A DNA stretch of 64,000 nt from Microbulbifer aggregans. GTDB taxonomy: Bacteria; Pseudomonadota; Gammaproteobacteria; Pseudomonadales; Cellvibrionaceae. The notes under the pieces are model-generated. The model was not told the DNA's origin. It did not search any database and worked only from the letters and a program-made list of their open reading frames with translations. The stretch's first letter is position 1, and the number at the start of each line of letters is the position of its first letter. Position numbers and translations under genes: made by a program. Positions 36,835-46,258 of this stretch are shown here, piece by piece. The stretch is from positions 303,644 to 367,643 of the forward strand of contig NZ_JAIVKK010000005.1 in assembly GCF_020524005.1 (NCBI RefSeq), written 5' to 3'.

Positions 36835-37326
36835 ATGAATACACAATTGATCAACAAGGTTTTGAACTCTAACGCTGGCCTGGGCGCACTGGCACTGCGT
36901 GTGCCGGTGGGCATCATCCTCGCGGCCCACGGCGCCCAGAAGCTGTTTGGCTGGTTTGGCGGCTACGGGCTGGAAGGTACCGGTCAGTGGATGGCGAGCA
37001 TTGGCCTTACCCCCGGATACCAGATGGCCCTGCTGGCGGGAAGCGCGGAGTTCTTTAGTGGGCTCGCGCTGGTGCTGGGCTTGCTGACTCGCCCCGCCGC
37101 CGCGGTGAGCGCCACTACCATGCTGGTGGCCATCTTCAGCGCCCATATCAGCAATGGGTTCTTCCTCACCAACAACGGTTATGAATACGCGCTGGCGCTG
37201 TTCGGCGCGACACTGGCGCTGACCATCCAGGGTGGCGGAACCTTCGCCGCTGACAATGCCCTGAGCGGCATGGTCGCAGATGGTAATGACCGCAATGCCC
37301 TGCTCTCTACGGGCCGGGCGGTCTAA
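36835..37326 (+). CDS. DoxX family membrane protein
   Basis: This 163-residue protein has four transmembrane segments. Typical DoxX features are visible: LRVPVGIILAAHGAQKLFGW, the Gly-rich loop GGYGLEGTGQWMA, and PGYQMALLAGSAEFFSGLAL. DoxX proteins are often linked with thiol or oxidative stress. It precedes a glutathione-transferase-type gene by 63 bases on the same strand, and the LysR gene is divergent, so LysR control is inferred. Confidence 0.93.
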   Translation: MNTQLINKVLNSNAGLGALALRVPVGIILAAHGAQKLFGWFGGYGLEGTGQWMASIGLTPGYQMALLAGSAEFFSGLALVLGLLTRPAAAVSATTMLVAIFSAHISNGFFLTNNGYEYALALFGATLALTIQGGGTFAADNALSGMVADGNDRNALLSTGRAV

Positions 37327-37389
37327 CGACAGCAATTCGTCTTTCGCCCCCTTGTTGGGGGCGAATTCACATCGAGAAGTGGTGAACGC

Positions 37390-38349
37390 ATGTTGGTAAA
37401 TGGCATCTGGAAAGAACACTGGCAACCGGTACAGCAGGCGGATGACGACGGCCGTTTTATCCGGCAGACGTCCTCCTTCCGCAACTGGGTGACCGTGGAC
37501 GGATCAGCCGGTGTGAGCGGGCGGGGTGGATTCAGGGCGGAAGCCGGCCGCTACCATCTGTACGTCGCGTATATCTGTCCCTGGGCCAGCCGTGCATTGA
37601 TGGCGCGTCAACTGAAGGGGCTGACGGATGTAGTCAGTGTCTCGGTAGTAAATCCGGTGCTCACCGAGCAGGGCTGGGCATTCGGCGGTTTTAGCGGCAG
37701 TGACGACGATGCAGTAAACGGCGCACGTTATATGCACGAACTCTACACTCGGGCGGCCCCTGATTTCACCGGCCGCGCAACGGTTCCGGTGCTTTGGGAC
37801 AAGCAGACAGCAACCATCGTCAACAACGAGTCTGCCGATATTGTGCGGATGTTCAACAGCGCCTTCACGCACCTTGTCGCTGGTCAGGACATCGACAGAC
37901 CCGACCTGTATCCAGCAGAACTGGCAGCGGACATCGATGCACTAAACAGCTACCTGTACGACAACCTGAACAATGGGGTGTACCAGGCCGGCTTCGCCAC
38001 CTCACAATTCGCCTACGCCGAGGCCTATGCCCGTGTATTTGCAGCACTGGACGAGATGGAATCCCGGTTCGGTGATGGCCGAGCATTTCTGTTCGGGGAT
38101 ACGCTGACCGAATCAGACATTCGCCTGTTCGTCACCCTGGTGCGGTTTGATGCGGCTTATTACAGCCTGTTCAAATGCAATCGCAATACTCTGAGGGAAA
38201 TGCCGAACCTGCACCGTTATTTACAGCGAATCCTCGGTCTTAAAGGCGTGAGAGAAACGGTAGAGCTGGACCATATCAAAGCGGGCTACTATTCGATTAA
38301 AGCGCTCAATCCCACGGGTATTGTCCCGGAGGGACCGCGCAGTATCTAA
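37390..38349 (+). CDS. Glutathione transferase, glutathionyl-hydroquinone reductase type
   Basis: This 319-residue Xi-class (YqjG/PcpF-like, ECM4) enzyme reduces glutathionyl-hydroquinones. The active Cys is in YVAYICPWASRALMA (CPWA), and the glutathione-binding TVPVLWDKQTATIVNNESAD follows. The C-terminal helical domain ends with PTGIVPEGP. Full length is normal. It is downstream of doxX with GAAGTGGTG before the ATG. The LysR/DoxX/GST arrangement suggests a quinone-stress response. Confidence 0.94.
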   Translation: MLVNGIWKEHWQPVQQADDDGRFIRQTSSFRNWVTVDGSAGVSGRGGFRAEAGRYHLYVAYICPWASRALMARQLKGLTDVVSVSVVNPVLTEQGWAFGGFSGSDDDAVNGARYMHELYTRAAPDFTGRATVPVLWDKQTATIVNNESADIVRMFNSAFTHLVAGQDIDRPDLYPAELAADIDALNSYLYDNLNNGVYQAGFATSQFAYAEAYARVFAALDEMESRFGDGRAFLFGDTLTESDIRLFVTLVRFDAAYYSLFKCNRNTLREMPNLHRYLQRILGLKGVRETVELDHIKAGYYSIKALNPTGIVPEGPRSI

Positions 38350-38365
38350 CAGGTTAAATGACCGA

Positions 38366-39019
38366 ATGGCTCGATGTATTCTGAGATGTATTCTGAGATG
38401 TTTTCTGGCACTTTTTCTGGCACTTTTTCTGGTAATAATGGCGGGATATGCGATGGCAATTGAAGAACCTGCGTACATCGTGACGGAACAGGAAGCCCCC
38501 TTTGAGCTGCGTATCTATCAGCCCAGGATTGTCGCGGAAGTGGTGGTGAGCGGTTCCATGGACGAAGCCTCGAGCAGGGGCTTTCGCCTGCTGGCTAATT
38601 ACATCTTCGGCAACAACACCACGGGCACCGGCGGCAGCCAGAAGATCCAGATGACCGCGCCGGTGGGCATGGCGCCCCACTCGGAAACAATCCGCATGAC
38701 GGCCCCGGTCAGTATGCAGGAGAGCGACGGTCACTGGCGTGTTACTTTCGCTATGCCCAGTAGCTACACCATGGAAACCCTACCCCGCCCCAATAACGCC
38801 GCGGTGACTCTTCACCAGATCCCAGTAACCCGCTATGCGGTCATCCGATTTTCCGGGCTTGCGGGCGCCAATAAGGTCGCACAAAAGACCGCGGCGCTAC
38901 AGGCATGGCTCGGGGAAAAAGGCCTGAAGGCCATCGGCGCGCCGGAGCTGGCGCGCTACAACCCACCCTGGACCCTGCCCTTTCTGCGCAGGAACGAGAT
39001 CATGCTGGAGTATCAGTAA
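38366..39019 (+). CDS. SOUL family heme-binding protein
   Basis: The start at MARCILRC gives 217 residues. The N-terminus is a signal peptide built from a 12-bp tandem repeat (residues 3-22). The mature SOUL/HEBP domain follows, starting YIVTEQEAPFELRIYQPRIV, with IQMTAPV and IRMTAPVSMQ typical of the family. Bacterial members bind heme or tetrapyrroles; periplasmic location is inferred. The coding end overlaps the convergent pilU stop by seven bases. Its start is 17 bases after the GST stop, so it may be in that operon. Confidence 0.92.
   Translation: MARCILRCILRCFLALFLALFLVIMAGYAMAIEEPAYIVTEQEAPFELRIYQPRIVAEVVVSGSMDEASSRGFRLLANYIFGNNTTGTGGSQKIQMTAPVGMAPHSETIRMTAPVSMQESDGHWRVTFAMPSSYTMETLPRPNNAAVTLHQIPVTRYAVIRFSGLAGANKVAQKTAALQAWLGEKGLKAIGAPELARYNPPWTLPFLRRNEIMLEYQ
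38372..38431 (+). repeat. Five in-frame 12-bp tandem repeats in a signal peptide
   Basis: CGATGTATTCTG, AGATGTATTCTG, AGATGTTTTCTG, GCACTTTTTCTG and GCACTTTTTCTG encode RCIL-RCIL-RCFL-ALFL-ALFL. Unit loss or gain would change the length of the hydrophobic core without a frameshift. Confidence 0.92.
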
Positions 39020-40197
39020 ATCAACTCTTCCTCTTCGTCCTCGATGGACTCCAGGGACAATTCAAAACCAGCCGCTGCTTTCGCAACACTGCTGTCCTTA
39101 TTATCGGTCTCCGCCGCTACCACCTTGGGCTTGTTGCCCTCTTCATACAGTTTGATACGCAGGCGCAGGTTGTTGGCAGAGTCTGCATTCTTGATCGCTT
39201 CGTCGTGGCTGATACGGCCTTCCACGTAGAGCTTGAACAGCGCCCCGTCAAACGTCTGCATGCCGATATTTTCCGACTTCTCCATCATTTCCTTGATGGA
39301 GTGGAATTCCCCCTTGAGGATCAGCTCGTTGATGGTCTGGGTACCCAGCAGGATCTCCACTGCCGCACAACGCTTGCCATCCACCGTGGGCACCAGACGC
39401 TGCGAAACGAACGCGCGGATATTCTGCGACAGTGACATCAACAGCTGAGGGCGGCGCTCTTCAGGGAAGAAGTTCACGATACGGTCGAGGGCCTGGTTGG
39501 CGTTGTTGGCATGCAGGGTGGAGATTGCCAGGTGACCGGTTTCAGCAAAGGCGATGGCGTGCTCCATGGTCTCGCGATCACGGATCTCGCCGATCAGAAT
39601 TACATCCGGCGCCTGGCGCAGAGTGTTTTTCAGTGCGGCGTGGAAGCTGCGGGTATCCACCCCCACCTCACGCTGGTTGATTACGCTTTTCTTGTGGCGA
39701 TGCACATACTCCACCGGGTCCTCGATGGTGATGATATGGCCACCACTGTTGGTGTTGCGATGGTCTATCAGTGCCGCCAGCGAAGTGGATTTACCGGAAC
39801 CAGTACCCCCCACAAACAGGACCAGGCCGCGCTTGGCCATGACCACATCCTTGAGGATCGGCGGCAACTTCAGGTCGTCAAACTTGGGGATCTCGGTGAC
39901 GATATTTCGTGCAACGATGGAAACCTGATTGCGCTGCCAGAAGATATTGATACGGAAGCGGCCCACATTGGGGATGGTCATCGCCAGGTTCATCTCCAGC
40001 TCGCGCTTGAATTCCTCCTGCTGCTCCTCATCCATGATCTCCGTGGCGATTTTCTCAATCTCGCCAGGGGCCAAAGGTTCCTTACTCAGGGGCTTCAACA
40101 CACCCTGGAATTTGGCGCAGGGAGGCGCACCGGTACTCAGGTAGAGGTCTGAGCCATCATTCTTGGCGAGTACTCGGAGATAGCCGGTGAAGTCCAT
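39013..40197 (-). CDS. pilU: Type IV pilus retraction ATPase PilU
   Basis: This hexameric AAA-like ATPase of the PilT/PilU family works with PilT in pilus retraction. The start is MDFTGYLRVLAK with AGGAAC upstream (394 residues); the frame begins ten codons earlier. It shows Walker A GGTGSGKST, the Asp box IITIEDPVEYVH, Walker B VILIGEIRD and the His box STLHANNANQAL. The C-terminus ends in an acidic tail (IEDEEEELIY) longer than P. aeruginosa PilU. pilT is not adjacent, unlike most pilTU loci. Confidence 0.92.
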   Translation of the reverse strand: MDFTGYLRVLAKNDGSDLYLSTGAPPCAKFQGVLKPLSKEPLAPGEIEKIATEIMDEEQQEEFKRELEMNLAMTIPNVGRFRINIFWQRNQVSIVARNIVTEIPKFDDLKLPPILKDVVMAKRGLVLFVGGTGSGKSTSLAALIDHRNTNSGGHIITIEDPVEYVHRHKKSVINQREVGVDTRSFHAALKNTLRQAPDVILIGEIRDRETMEHAIAFAETGHLAISTLHANNANQALDRIVNFFPEERRPQLLMSLSQNIRAFVSQRLVPTVDGKRCAAVEILLGTQTINELILKGEFHSIKEMMEKSENIGMQTFDGALFKLYVEGRISHDEAIKNADSANNLRLRIKLYEEGNKPKVVAAETDNKDSSVAKAAAGFELSLESIEDEEEELIY

Positions 40198-40477
40198 CGA
40201 TACAGTTCCTGTTGGCGCAAAATTCATCGAGCTGAGAGCTTATCGAAAACTGTGACGGGCAGCAAAGAAAAGGGGTTCACCGGCTATTTGAAAGTTCAAA
40301 AAACGATCACTTACACAAGGGGAGTTGACGCTGCAGTAATGACACTAATGACATGACGGCAATGCCGACTCTCAGCTTATTGGTCATTCTGGCGCTAACG
40401 ATGCCTGCAATCCGCCTGTTACACTGAGCCTCAGCCTTCTTGTGTACGGACAGTAAATAAGTAGTCATTGGAAGATT

Positions 40478-40837
40478 ATGAAAATAACGCTCACCAAAAC
40501 CCAGATAAAACTGATCATTTTCTGGGCCATTCTCATAGCGATTGCGCCGTTCGCACTTGAGACGCTAATGCTCGCGGAGCTGGCCGGTGCAGAGTTTGCC
40601 GTCGGGTTCTTGCTGCTCTACTTGAAGCAGTCAATCATCATCGTTAGAGAAAAAGTCGCTGGGTTTCTGCGATTCTGTGGTGAAGTCGCAGAAATTCTGA
40701 GTGAGCACTTTGCCTTCAGGGAAGGACACTACCTTTCACATGCCAGCCTCTCCCTCGCCGTGATCGCTATTGGAGCCCCCGTTTTCTACGCAGCGATTGT
40801 GTGGTATCCGGTGCTGGCGGTCCGCTCATTTACCTAA
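40478..40837 (+). CDS. Small hypothetical membrane protein
   Basis: This 119-residue protein is not recognised. It has two or three hydrophobic stretches (LIIFWAILIAIAPFAL, AEFAVGFLLLYLKQSIIIV and LSLAVIAIGAPVFYAAIVW). The middle part contains a short charged helix. The start ATG has GGAAG upstream. It may form a small accessory group with the two downstream genes, though a 219-base gap separates it from the next one. Confidence 0.6.
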   Translation: MKITLTKTQIKLIIFWAILIAIAPFALETLMLAELAGAEFAVGFLLLYLKQSIIIVREKVAGFLRFCGEVAEILSEHFAFREGHYLSHASLSLAVIAIGAPVFYAAIVWYPVLAVRSFT

Positions 40838-41056
40838 ACTCTGGCGGTTTCATCCGCAAATTCCGCAGCGTCAGCTTCGGCGGAAGGACTCCCGGAATCA
40901 CTGAAGAGCTCGACCTGCTGACCATTGCCCTCACCTCGCTCCCGGGTGGATTTGTAGCCGCGTTCTGAGTGAACAATATAATAAGTACAGGTCCAGCCAT
41001 TTCAAATCACTTATGATGTGAATAGATCTACATAAAAATTTAATAAGGGGATCCCA

Positions 41057-41749
41057 ATGGGTTTTAGAGTCATAGCGCCACTTTTCCTGGCTGCCATACT
41101 TGGGGGCTGCGCCCAGGTACCTAAAGAAGCTGTAGAGCTCTCTGCTACCGTTGGCAGAGATATTGCGGAAATGAAGAAGTCTCACGTTGCACTGGTAGAC
41201 CTTTATTATTCGGAACTCATCAGCGACATTAACAAATTCATTGATACGGTTTACCTGCCATATCAAATCCAGCAGACTCTGGCGGATGACTTTTGGAAAT
41301 CCGAGTTGCTTACGGCTATTGATTCAGCAAGCAAACCCGACACAAGCGGCGTAACGCAGAGGGATTCGCTGGCAAAAATCGAGGCTTTCCTCCAGATTAC
41401 CCAGGAAGAAGTTGAAAGCTACAGGAAGCTGAAATTGAAACCTATACAGGATCAGCACGCGGCGATGCTCGCCAGCATCAACCAGTCCTATGAGCAGATC
41501 CATTACGCCAACTCCATCGTGACCGGACACCTGGCTTCCGTTGTAAAAGTTCACGATACTCAAAATCAGATTTTAGAAAAGGTTGACCTTAAGGATTTGA
41601 GAACCGAAGTTGGCAGTGAACTTTCCGGAGCCTCAGATACAATAGGTCAGCTAATCGAAAAAGCAAAATCGGGAGAGGATGACCTGGAAAGGATAATCTC
41701 GATTTTTAATGACATCCTGAGACCTCAATCCATAGATCAACCAAAATAA
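41057..41749 (+). CDS. Hypothetical lipoprotein
   Basis: This 230-residue protein has a signal peptide and lipobox (LAAILGGC, Cys18). The mature region is highly charged and helical, likely coiled coil (DIAEMKKSHVALVDLYYSEL and LTEVG-like heptads later). No enzyme motif is seen and it is not recognised. It is separated from the 98-residue gene by only 15 bases, so the two form an operon; a GGGG ribosome-like site precedes the ATG. Confidence 0.75.
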   Translation: MGFRVIAPLFLAAILGGCAQVPKEAVELSATVGRDIAEMKKSHVALVDLYYSELISDINKFIDTVYLPYQIQQTLADDFWKSELLTAIDSASKPDTSGVTQRDSLAKIEAFLQITQEEVESYRKLKLKPIQDQHAAMLASINQSYEQIHYANSIVTGHLASVVKVHDTQNQILEKVDLKDLRTEVGSELSGASDTIGQLIEKAKSGEDDLERIISIFNDILRPQSIDQPK

Positions 41750-41764
41750 AAACAGGAAAACCTG

Positions 41765-42061
41765 ATGGATATTGAAGAATTCAAACGCAAGCTAAAAGAG
41801 AAGATGCTGGAAAACAGGGCGGCATTCGAGGGTCAATACAAGGAACAATTAAACGAACTCATGGGACTTTCGAGAGCGGATATAGACAGCATCACTCCGG
41901 ACGGTACCGATATGGAAACCTATGATCAATTGATCACGGTGGTAAAAGAAGCGTCCAGGGTCAACCTGGCCCAGGCAACACTGAAACAAAGACTGGAAGA
42001 GCTTGGTGAAATCGCGGTCAAAATCGCCAAGAAAGCCCCCTCCCTGGCGGCTATCATCTAA
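41765..42061 (+). CDS. Small hypothetical helical protein
   Basis: This 98-residue, strongly charged helical protein begins MDIEEFKRKLKEKMLENRAA and ends in a hydrophobic segment (EIAVKIAKKAPSLAAII) that may be amphipathic. It has no signal peptide. It is co-transcribed with the upstream lipoprotein gene, with AACAGGAAAACC as ribosome site. The two proteins may act together across or at the membrane; no family is recognised. Confidence 0.7.
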   Translation: MDIEEFKRKLKEKMLENRAAFEGQYKEQLNELMGLSRADIDSITPDGTDMETYDQLITVVKEASRVNLAQATLKQRLEELGEIAVKIAKKAPSLAAII

Positions 42062-42131
42062 AGAGTATTGATAGACCAGCTACAATCGCATCACTGCCAT
42101 GCTGGTCTGCCGAAATCCCACGACCTGCTCG

Positions 42132-43958
42132 CTATGCAGTAACTTCGGCCCGCTCCACGGTTTCTTCCGGTGCAATCAGGCTGACAATCTGCCAATCCTC
42201 CTTGAGCGCCAGTTCATGTGAAGTCGTGTAGATTTGGATCTTGCCATTCGGGTCTACTGCGTAGAGCCGGGTGGCACGGTTTCCATACTTTTCCTTGTAA
42301 TCCTCTGCAGTGAAGCTTTCCGTAATCCCTGTGGTCCTGATCGTTGCGCCCTTCGCCACCAGGCTGGCGAGACGGCTATAGCTCGCACTTTCTGAAAACA
42401 GTTCCAGCCTCTTGGCATACTCTTCCGATACCCGGTGGCTGGCCCTACCCTCCGGTGTTCCCTGGCTCAGTCCGAGCACTGTGCCTTTGCCAAGCAGGTG
42501 CTCAAAGTGATACGTCACCAGCGGGTTGAGCTGCTTGTAGGGGGAAAGTACCAGTACCTTACCGACGTTGGATAAATCCATAGTCAAGCTGGCATGTTCG
42601 GAGATTGGATTGCCGTAGTATGTGGGAATGTTTTCCATACGTGCCTCGCGGATCGCATCCCAGTTAGTATCGGCAATCCTGACCGGGATGTCCTTGTCCA
42701 TCAGATCTTTCGCCAGCATCCGCGCAAACTTGCCACCGCCGAAAATCAGGTAACCATTCGGGTAAGGTGCGCGGACACCCAGCAGCTTGGCGACAGCTTT
42801 GGAGGTCAGACTCTGAAACACGACGGTGCCGATAATTACCAGAAACACCATCGGTACCAGCAGCTCAGATTTAGCCAACCCGATGGATTCCAGCTTCAGA
42901 GCAAATAGTGCGGAAACGGCCGCCGCTACAATACCCCGCGGAGCAATCCAGCTCAGCATGGCCAGTTCGCGCCAGTTTAAACCAGACCCGGGGGACGACA
43001 GGAACACGGAGATTGGCCGAGCGACGAACATGATAGCGACCAACACTAACAGCGCTCCCCATCCCAACTGCGCAATGGTAGAGAACTCCAGGCGCGCGGC
43101 CAGCAGGATAAACAATGCCGAAATCAGCAGTACGCTGAGGGTTTCCTTGAACTCGAGAATATCGTCGAGATCCAGGTCTTTCATATTGGCCATCCAGATC
43201 CCCATCACGGTGACCGTCAGCAGGCCGGATTCATGCGTCATCAGGTTGGAGGCGGCGAAGGCGCCGAGCATCAGAGTCAGTACGGCGGTATTGCGCAGGT
43301 AGTGTGGTACCCAGTTTTTCCTGAGCAGCGTGCCGAGAAAATACCCCATCAACGACCCGATCCCAAAGCCGATCGCCAGTACCTTCAGGAAGGTTACCAA
43401 TGCATGTTCAAGGGCACCGTGCGAAACGACAATGTACTCAAACACCAGCACCGCAAGCAGTGCACCGATTGGGTCAATAACAATCCCCTCCCAGCGCAGG
43501 ATGTTGGAAATACGACTGTTGGGGCGTACCGAACGCAACATGGGCACGATAACCGTCGGCCCGGTAACCGTGACGATGGCCCCAAACAAGGCGGCCAGAT
43601 GCATTGGCATACCGAGCGCAAAATGCGCGGCAGGTGTGGCGATCAGCCAGGTCACCAGCGCGCCGATGGAGCACAGGTTACGTACCATGGTGCCGTGCCC
43701 GGCAATATCCGAGAACTTAAGCGTCAGCGCTCCTTCAAACAGGATAATCGCAACCGCCAGTGATACGAGCGGAAAAAGCAGATCGCCAAACAGCGCGTCA
43801 GGATCAAGCACACCGGTCATCGGCCCTAGCAGCAGTCCAGCCAGCAACAGTGGCAGGATCGCCGGTAGTTTGAGCATAAACGCCAGATACTGACAGGCAA
43901 TCGACACGATCCCCACCATTACCAACAGGGCCATCGGATTCGCGATGATTTGTTCCAT
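42132..43958 (-). CDS. CPA-type sodium/proton antiporter with TrkA-N-like C-terminal domain
   Basis: This 608-residue protein has ~12 transmembrane segments in its first ~400 residues. The antiporter core contains LAVAIILFEGALTLKFSDI and a PTVIVPMLRSVRPNSRIS loop, like NhaP/CPA1 exchangers. The C-terminal ~200 residues form a Rossmann-like regulatory part (YLIFGGGKFARMLAKDLMD, then ADTNWDAIREARMENIPTYY), as in TrkA-N. It probably exchanges Na+ or K+ for H+. The cation is not deducible. The gene stands alone. Confidence 0.9.
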   Translation of the reverse strand: MEQIIANPMALLVMVGIVSIACQYLAFMLKLPAILPLLLAGLLLGPMTGVLDPDALFGDLLFPLVSLAVAIILFEGALTLKFSDIAGHGTMVRNLCSIGALVTWLIATPAAHFALGMPMHLAALFGAIVTVTGPTVIVPMLRSVRPNSRISNILRWEGIVIDPIGALLAVLVFEYIVVSHGALEHALVTFLKVLAIGFGIGSLMGYFLGTLLRKNWVPHYLRNTAVLTLMLGAFAASNLMTHESGLLTVTVMGIWMANMKDLDLDDILEFKETLSVLLISALFILLAARLEFSTIAQLGWGALLVLVAIMFVARPISVFLSSPGSGLNWRELAMLSWIAPRGIVAAAVSALFALKLESIGLAKSELLVPMVFLVIIGTVVFQSLTSKAVAKLLGVRAPYPNGYLIFGGGKFARMLAKDLMDKDIPVRIADTNWDAIREARMENIPTYYGNPISEHASLTMDLSNVGKVLVLSPYKQLNPLVTYHFEHLLGKGTVLGLSQGTPEGRASHRVSEEYAKRLELFSESASYSRLASLVAKGATIRTTGITESFTAEDYKEKYGNRATRLYAVDPNGKIQIYTTSHELALKEDWQIVSLIAPEETVERAEVTA

Positions 43959-44506
43959 AGTACTGACTTGCCGATTTCAGGAGGTATTTGAACTCGAGGT
44001 TATAACTTAGCGATTCGCACCGGGAATTCAATAGTGCAAATTAATGCTACACGAAATCCGCCCCACTCTCCCAGGCGCGTATTAAACCCCGGTATATAGC
44101 GGGCCCGAACGCACAGTAAAAGGCTCTGCCGCCAACGATTGCCTCTGGTAATTAAAGCCAGTTTGCTCTTGCCCTCCTCCCGTATAGTTTATTCACGAGA
44201 TCAGGGTAGCTTCCGTATTTTTAGCCAAAAGAGCAGGCTACGCCGATATTATGGTTTGATACCTGCGAGAAATGGATAGAGGGAGAAGGATAGTGTGAGG
44301 TAGATAGTGACGAGACGATGCTACGTTTTGTCCTGGTCACGCAAACTTGCACTTTGGAAAGATCGCCCTCCCATTATGACCATTACAGTATGTACTGAGG
44401 TAGGAAGACTCTCTGCGGATTTGAAGCGGCCCCACCGCTGTGGGGCCGCCTCAGGTTGCGTAAACCTCACCATGTATAGGGAGGCAAACGTAACAACACG
44501 GAACCT
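43959..44506. other. Gap without a supported gene; contains a 10-bp hairpin
   Basis: No protein-like frame is seen in this 550-base spacer. GCGGCCCCAC/GTGGGGCCGC with loop CGCT (44426-44449) forms a strong stem downstream of the protease gene. It lacks a clear T-run on either strand. Confidence 0.6.
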
Positions 44507-46243
44507 CTAGTTGCAGGCTCCAAGCGAGGTCCAGGGTTTACCAGAACCGGTGCCGCCGTTATTGGTGGAAGGATTATCACCCTGGGTCCACCATTTCGCC
44601 TGGTAACGTACACCGTCGTACTGCACCTCGTCGCCACCAGTGTAGACACTGCTCGCATCCCAAACCGGAAGACTCGGGCAGGAGCCGCCACCGGAACTGC
44701 TACTGGACGACCCGCCCGATGAGCTGCTGGAACCACCGGAACTTGTGGAGCCGCCGGAAGAACTACCGCCGGAAGAACTGCTGCCATCACAGCTGCGAAC
44801 ATGGCTCCATGCGGTCGCCCAGTATTGGCCTGTACCCGGCGCGTAGGCCCAGGCTGCTGCAGAAGAACACCATCCAGCTACGTCACAACTGTATTCGTTG
44901 CCCGCATTCTGTACTTCCTGGCCCGCACTGTAGCTGGTACCGGCCACATACTGAGGCGCACTGCAGGAACCACCGCCGGAGGAACTGCCAGAACTGCTGC
45001 TCGAAGAGCCACCGCTGCTACCAGAGGAGCCACCGCTACTACTGGACGAGCCGCCATCACCGCTGGGGTCGGTAAACAGCAAGCGGTTTGGAGATCCATT
45101 AGCACCGGTTATTTGGCCGGTGGTGGACATACTGATCATGCGGCTGGCGATGGTGGATGGCGATGCACCCGGGTCCTCTTCAAGCAACAGCGCCGCTACA
45201 CCGGCTCCATGGGGTGAAGCCATGGACGTTCCGCTGATTGTGTTGGTGGCGCTGCTGCCGGTCCACCAGGCAGAGGTGATGCTCGACCCCGGGCCAAAAA
45301 TATCCACACAAGATCCCCAGTTGGAGAAACTTGAGCGGGAATCATCCGATGCCGAGGCGGCCAGAGTGATCGCGGTGCTTTCACGTGCGGGCGAGTAATT
45401 ACAGGCATTGGCATTGTCATTACCGGCAGCAACCACCACGGTAACGCCTTGGTTAACGGCGCTGCGTACGGCGGAGTCAAGAGTTGTGGATACGCCACCT
45501 CCGAGGCTCATATTCGCCACAGCGGGTTTGACGTGATTCCCAGCTACCCAGTTTATCGCGTCCACAATAATCGATGTGCTGGTCTCACCGGTGCAGCCGA
45601 ACACCCGAACTGGATGGAGAGTGACACCTTTGGCCACTCCCCAGGTAGTACCGCCGACAGTCCCGGCCACATGGGTACCGTGACCATTACAGTCTTCAGT
45701 TCCGCGCCCATCATTGATGCCCGAATAGCCATTGCCCATGCGCCCGGAAAATTCCGTATGGGAGCTGAGAATACCGGTATCAATGATATAGGCGTGTACA
45801 TTGTTTCCGGTAACGTCGTAGCTATACGCGTTATCAAGCGAGCCCTCGCGCTGATCAATCCGATCCAGACCCCAGGTCGCCGGCGACTGGGTAGCGGAGG
45901 TATACATCACCTGGTCCTGTTCGATATAGGCAACCGAGCTGTCTTTTGCCAACTGCTGGATCTGAGCCGCCGTCGCTTTTACCGAAAAGCCGAGAATTGC
46001 CTTATCGTACCGGTGCAATACCGGAGCACCTACATTCGACGCCAGCCGGCTGGTCTCAGATGATACGAACTGGGCAGTACTCAGGGTGCTCAACCGCGCC
46101 TCATCCTTAAGTACCACAATATACTGATCCGGGATCGCTTTGCCCGGTTGCGCAGCTAAAATTTCTGCAGCCAACGCGTTCGTAGCAAATGGGATACTAC
46201 CTATCATCAAAAGAGAAAATAGAATATTTTCTTTGCGCTTCAT
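44507..46243 (-). CDS. Secreted S8 subtilisin-like protease with two carbohydrate-binding modules
   Basis: The start is [15 protein letters not shown] (578 residues; an alternative ATG lies five codons upstream). A signal peptide is followed by an I9 inhibitor propeptide ([17 protein letters not shown]). The proteinase-K-like domain has the triad Asp in AYIIDTGI, His in [13 protein letters not shown] and Ser in [13 protein letters not shown]. Two Cys-bounded ~60-residue modules follow; the last contains [14 protein letters not shown], a CBM5/12 chitin-binding signature. Both are preceded by Ser/Gly linkers. It is probably a secreted protease anchored to chitin or another polysaccharide. Confidence 0.94.
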   Translation of the reverse strand: MKRKENILFSLLMIGSIPFATNALAAEILAAQPGKAIPDQYIVVLKDEARLSTLSTAQFVSSETSRLASNVGAPVLHRYDKAILGFSVKATAAQIQQLAKDSSVAYIEQDQVMYTSATQSPATWGLDRIDQREGSLDNAYSYDVTGNNVHAYIIDTGILSSHTEFSGRMGNGYSGINDGRGTEDCNGHGTHVAGTVGGTTWGVAKGVTLHPVRVFGCTGETSTSIIVDAINWVAGNHVKPAVANMSLGGGVSTTLDSAVRSAVNQGVTVVVAAGNDNANACNYSPARESTAITLAASASDDSRSSFSNWGSCVDIFGPGSSITSAWWTGSSATNTISGTSMASPHGAGVAALLLEEDPGASPSTIASRMISMSTTGQITGANGSPNRLLFTDPSGDGGSSSSSGGSSGSSGGSSSSSSGSSSGGGSCSAPQYVAGTSYSAGQEVQNAGNEYSCDVAGWCSSAAAWAYAPGTGQYWATAWSHVRSCDGSSSSGGSSSGGSTSSGGSSSSSGGSSSSSSGGGSCPSLPVWDASSVYTGGDEVQYDGVRYQAKWWTQGDNPSTNNGGTGSGKPWTSLGACN

Positions 46244-46258
46244 ACTTACATTCTCCAT

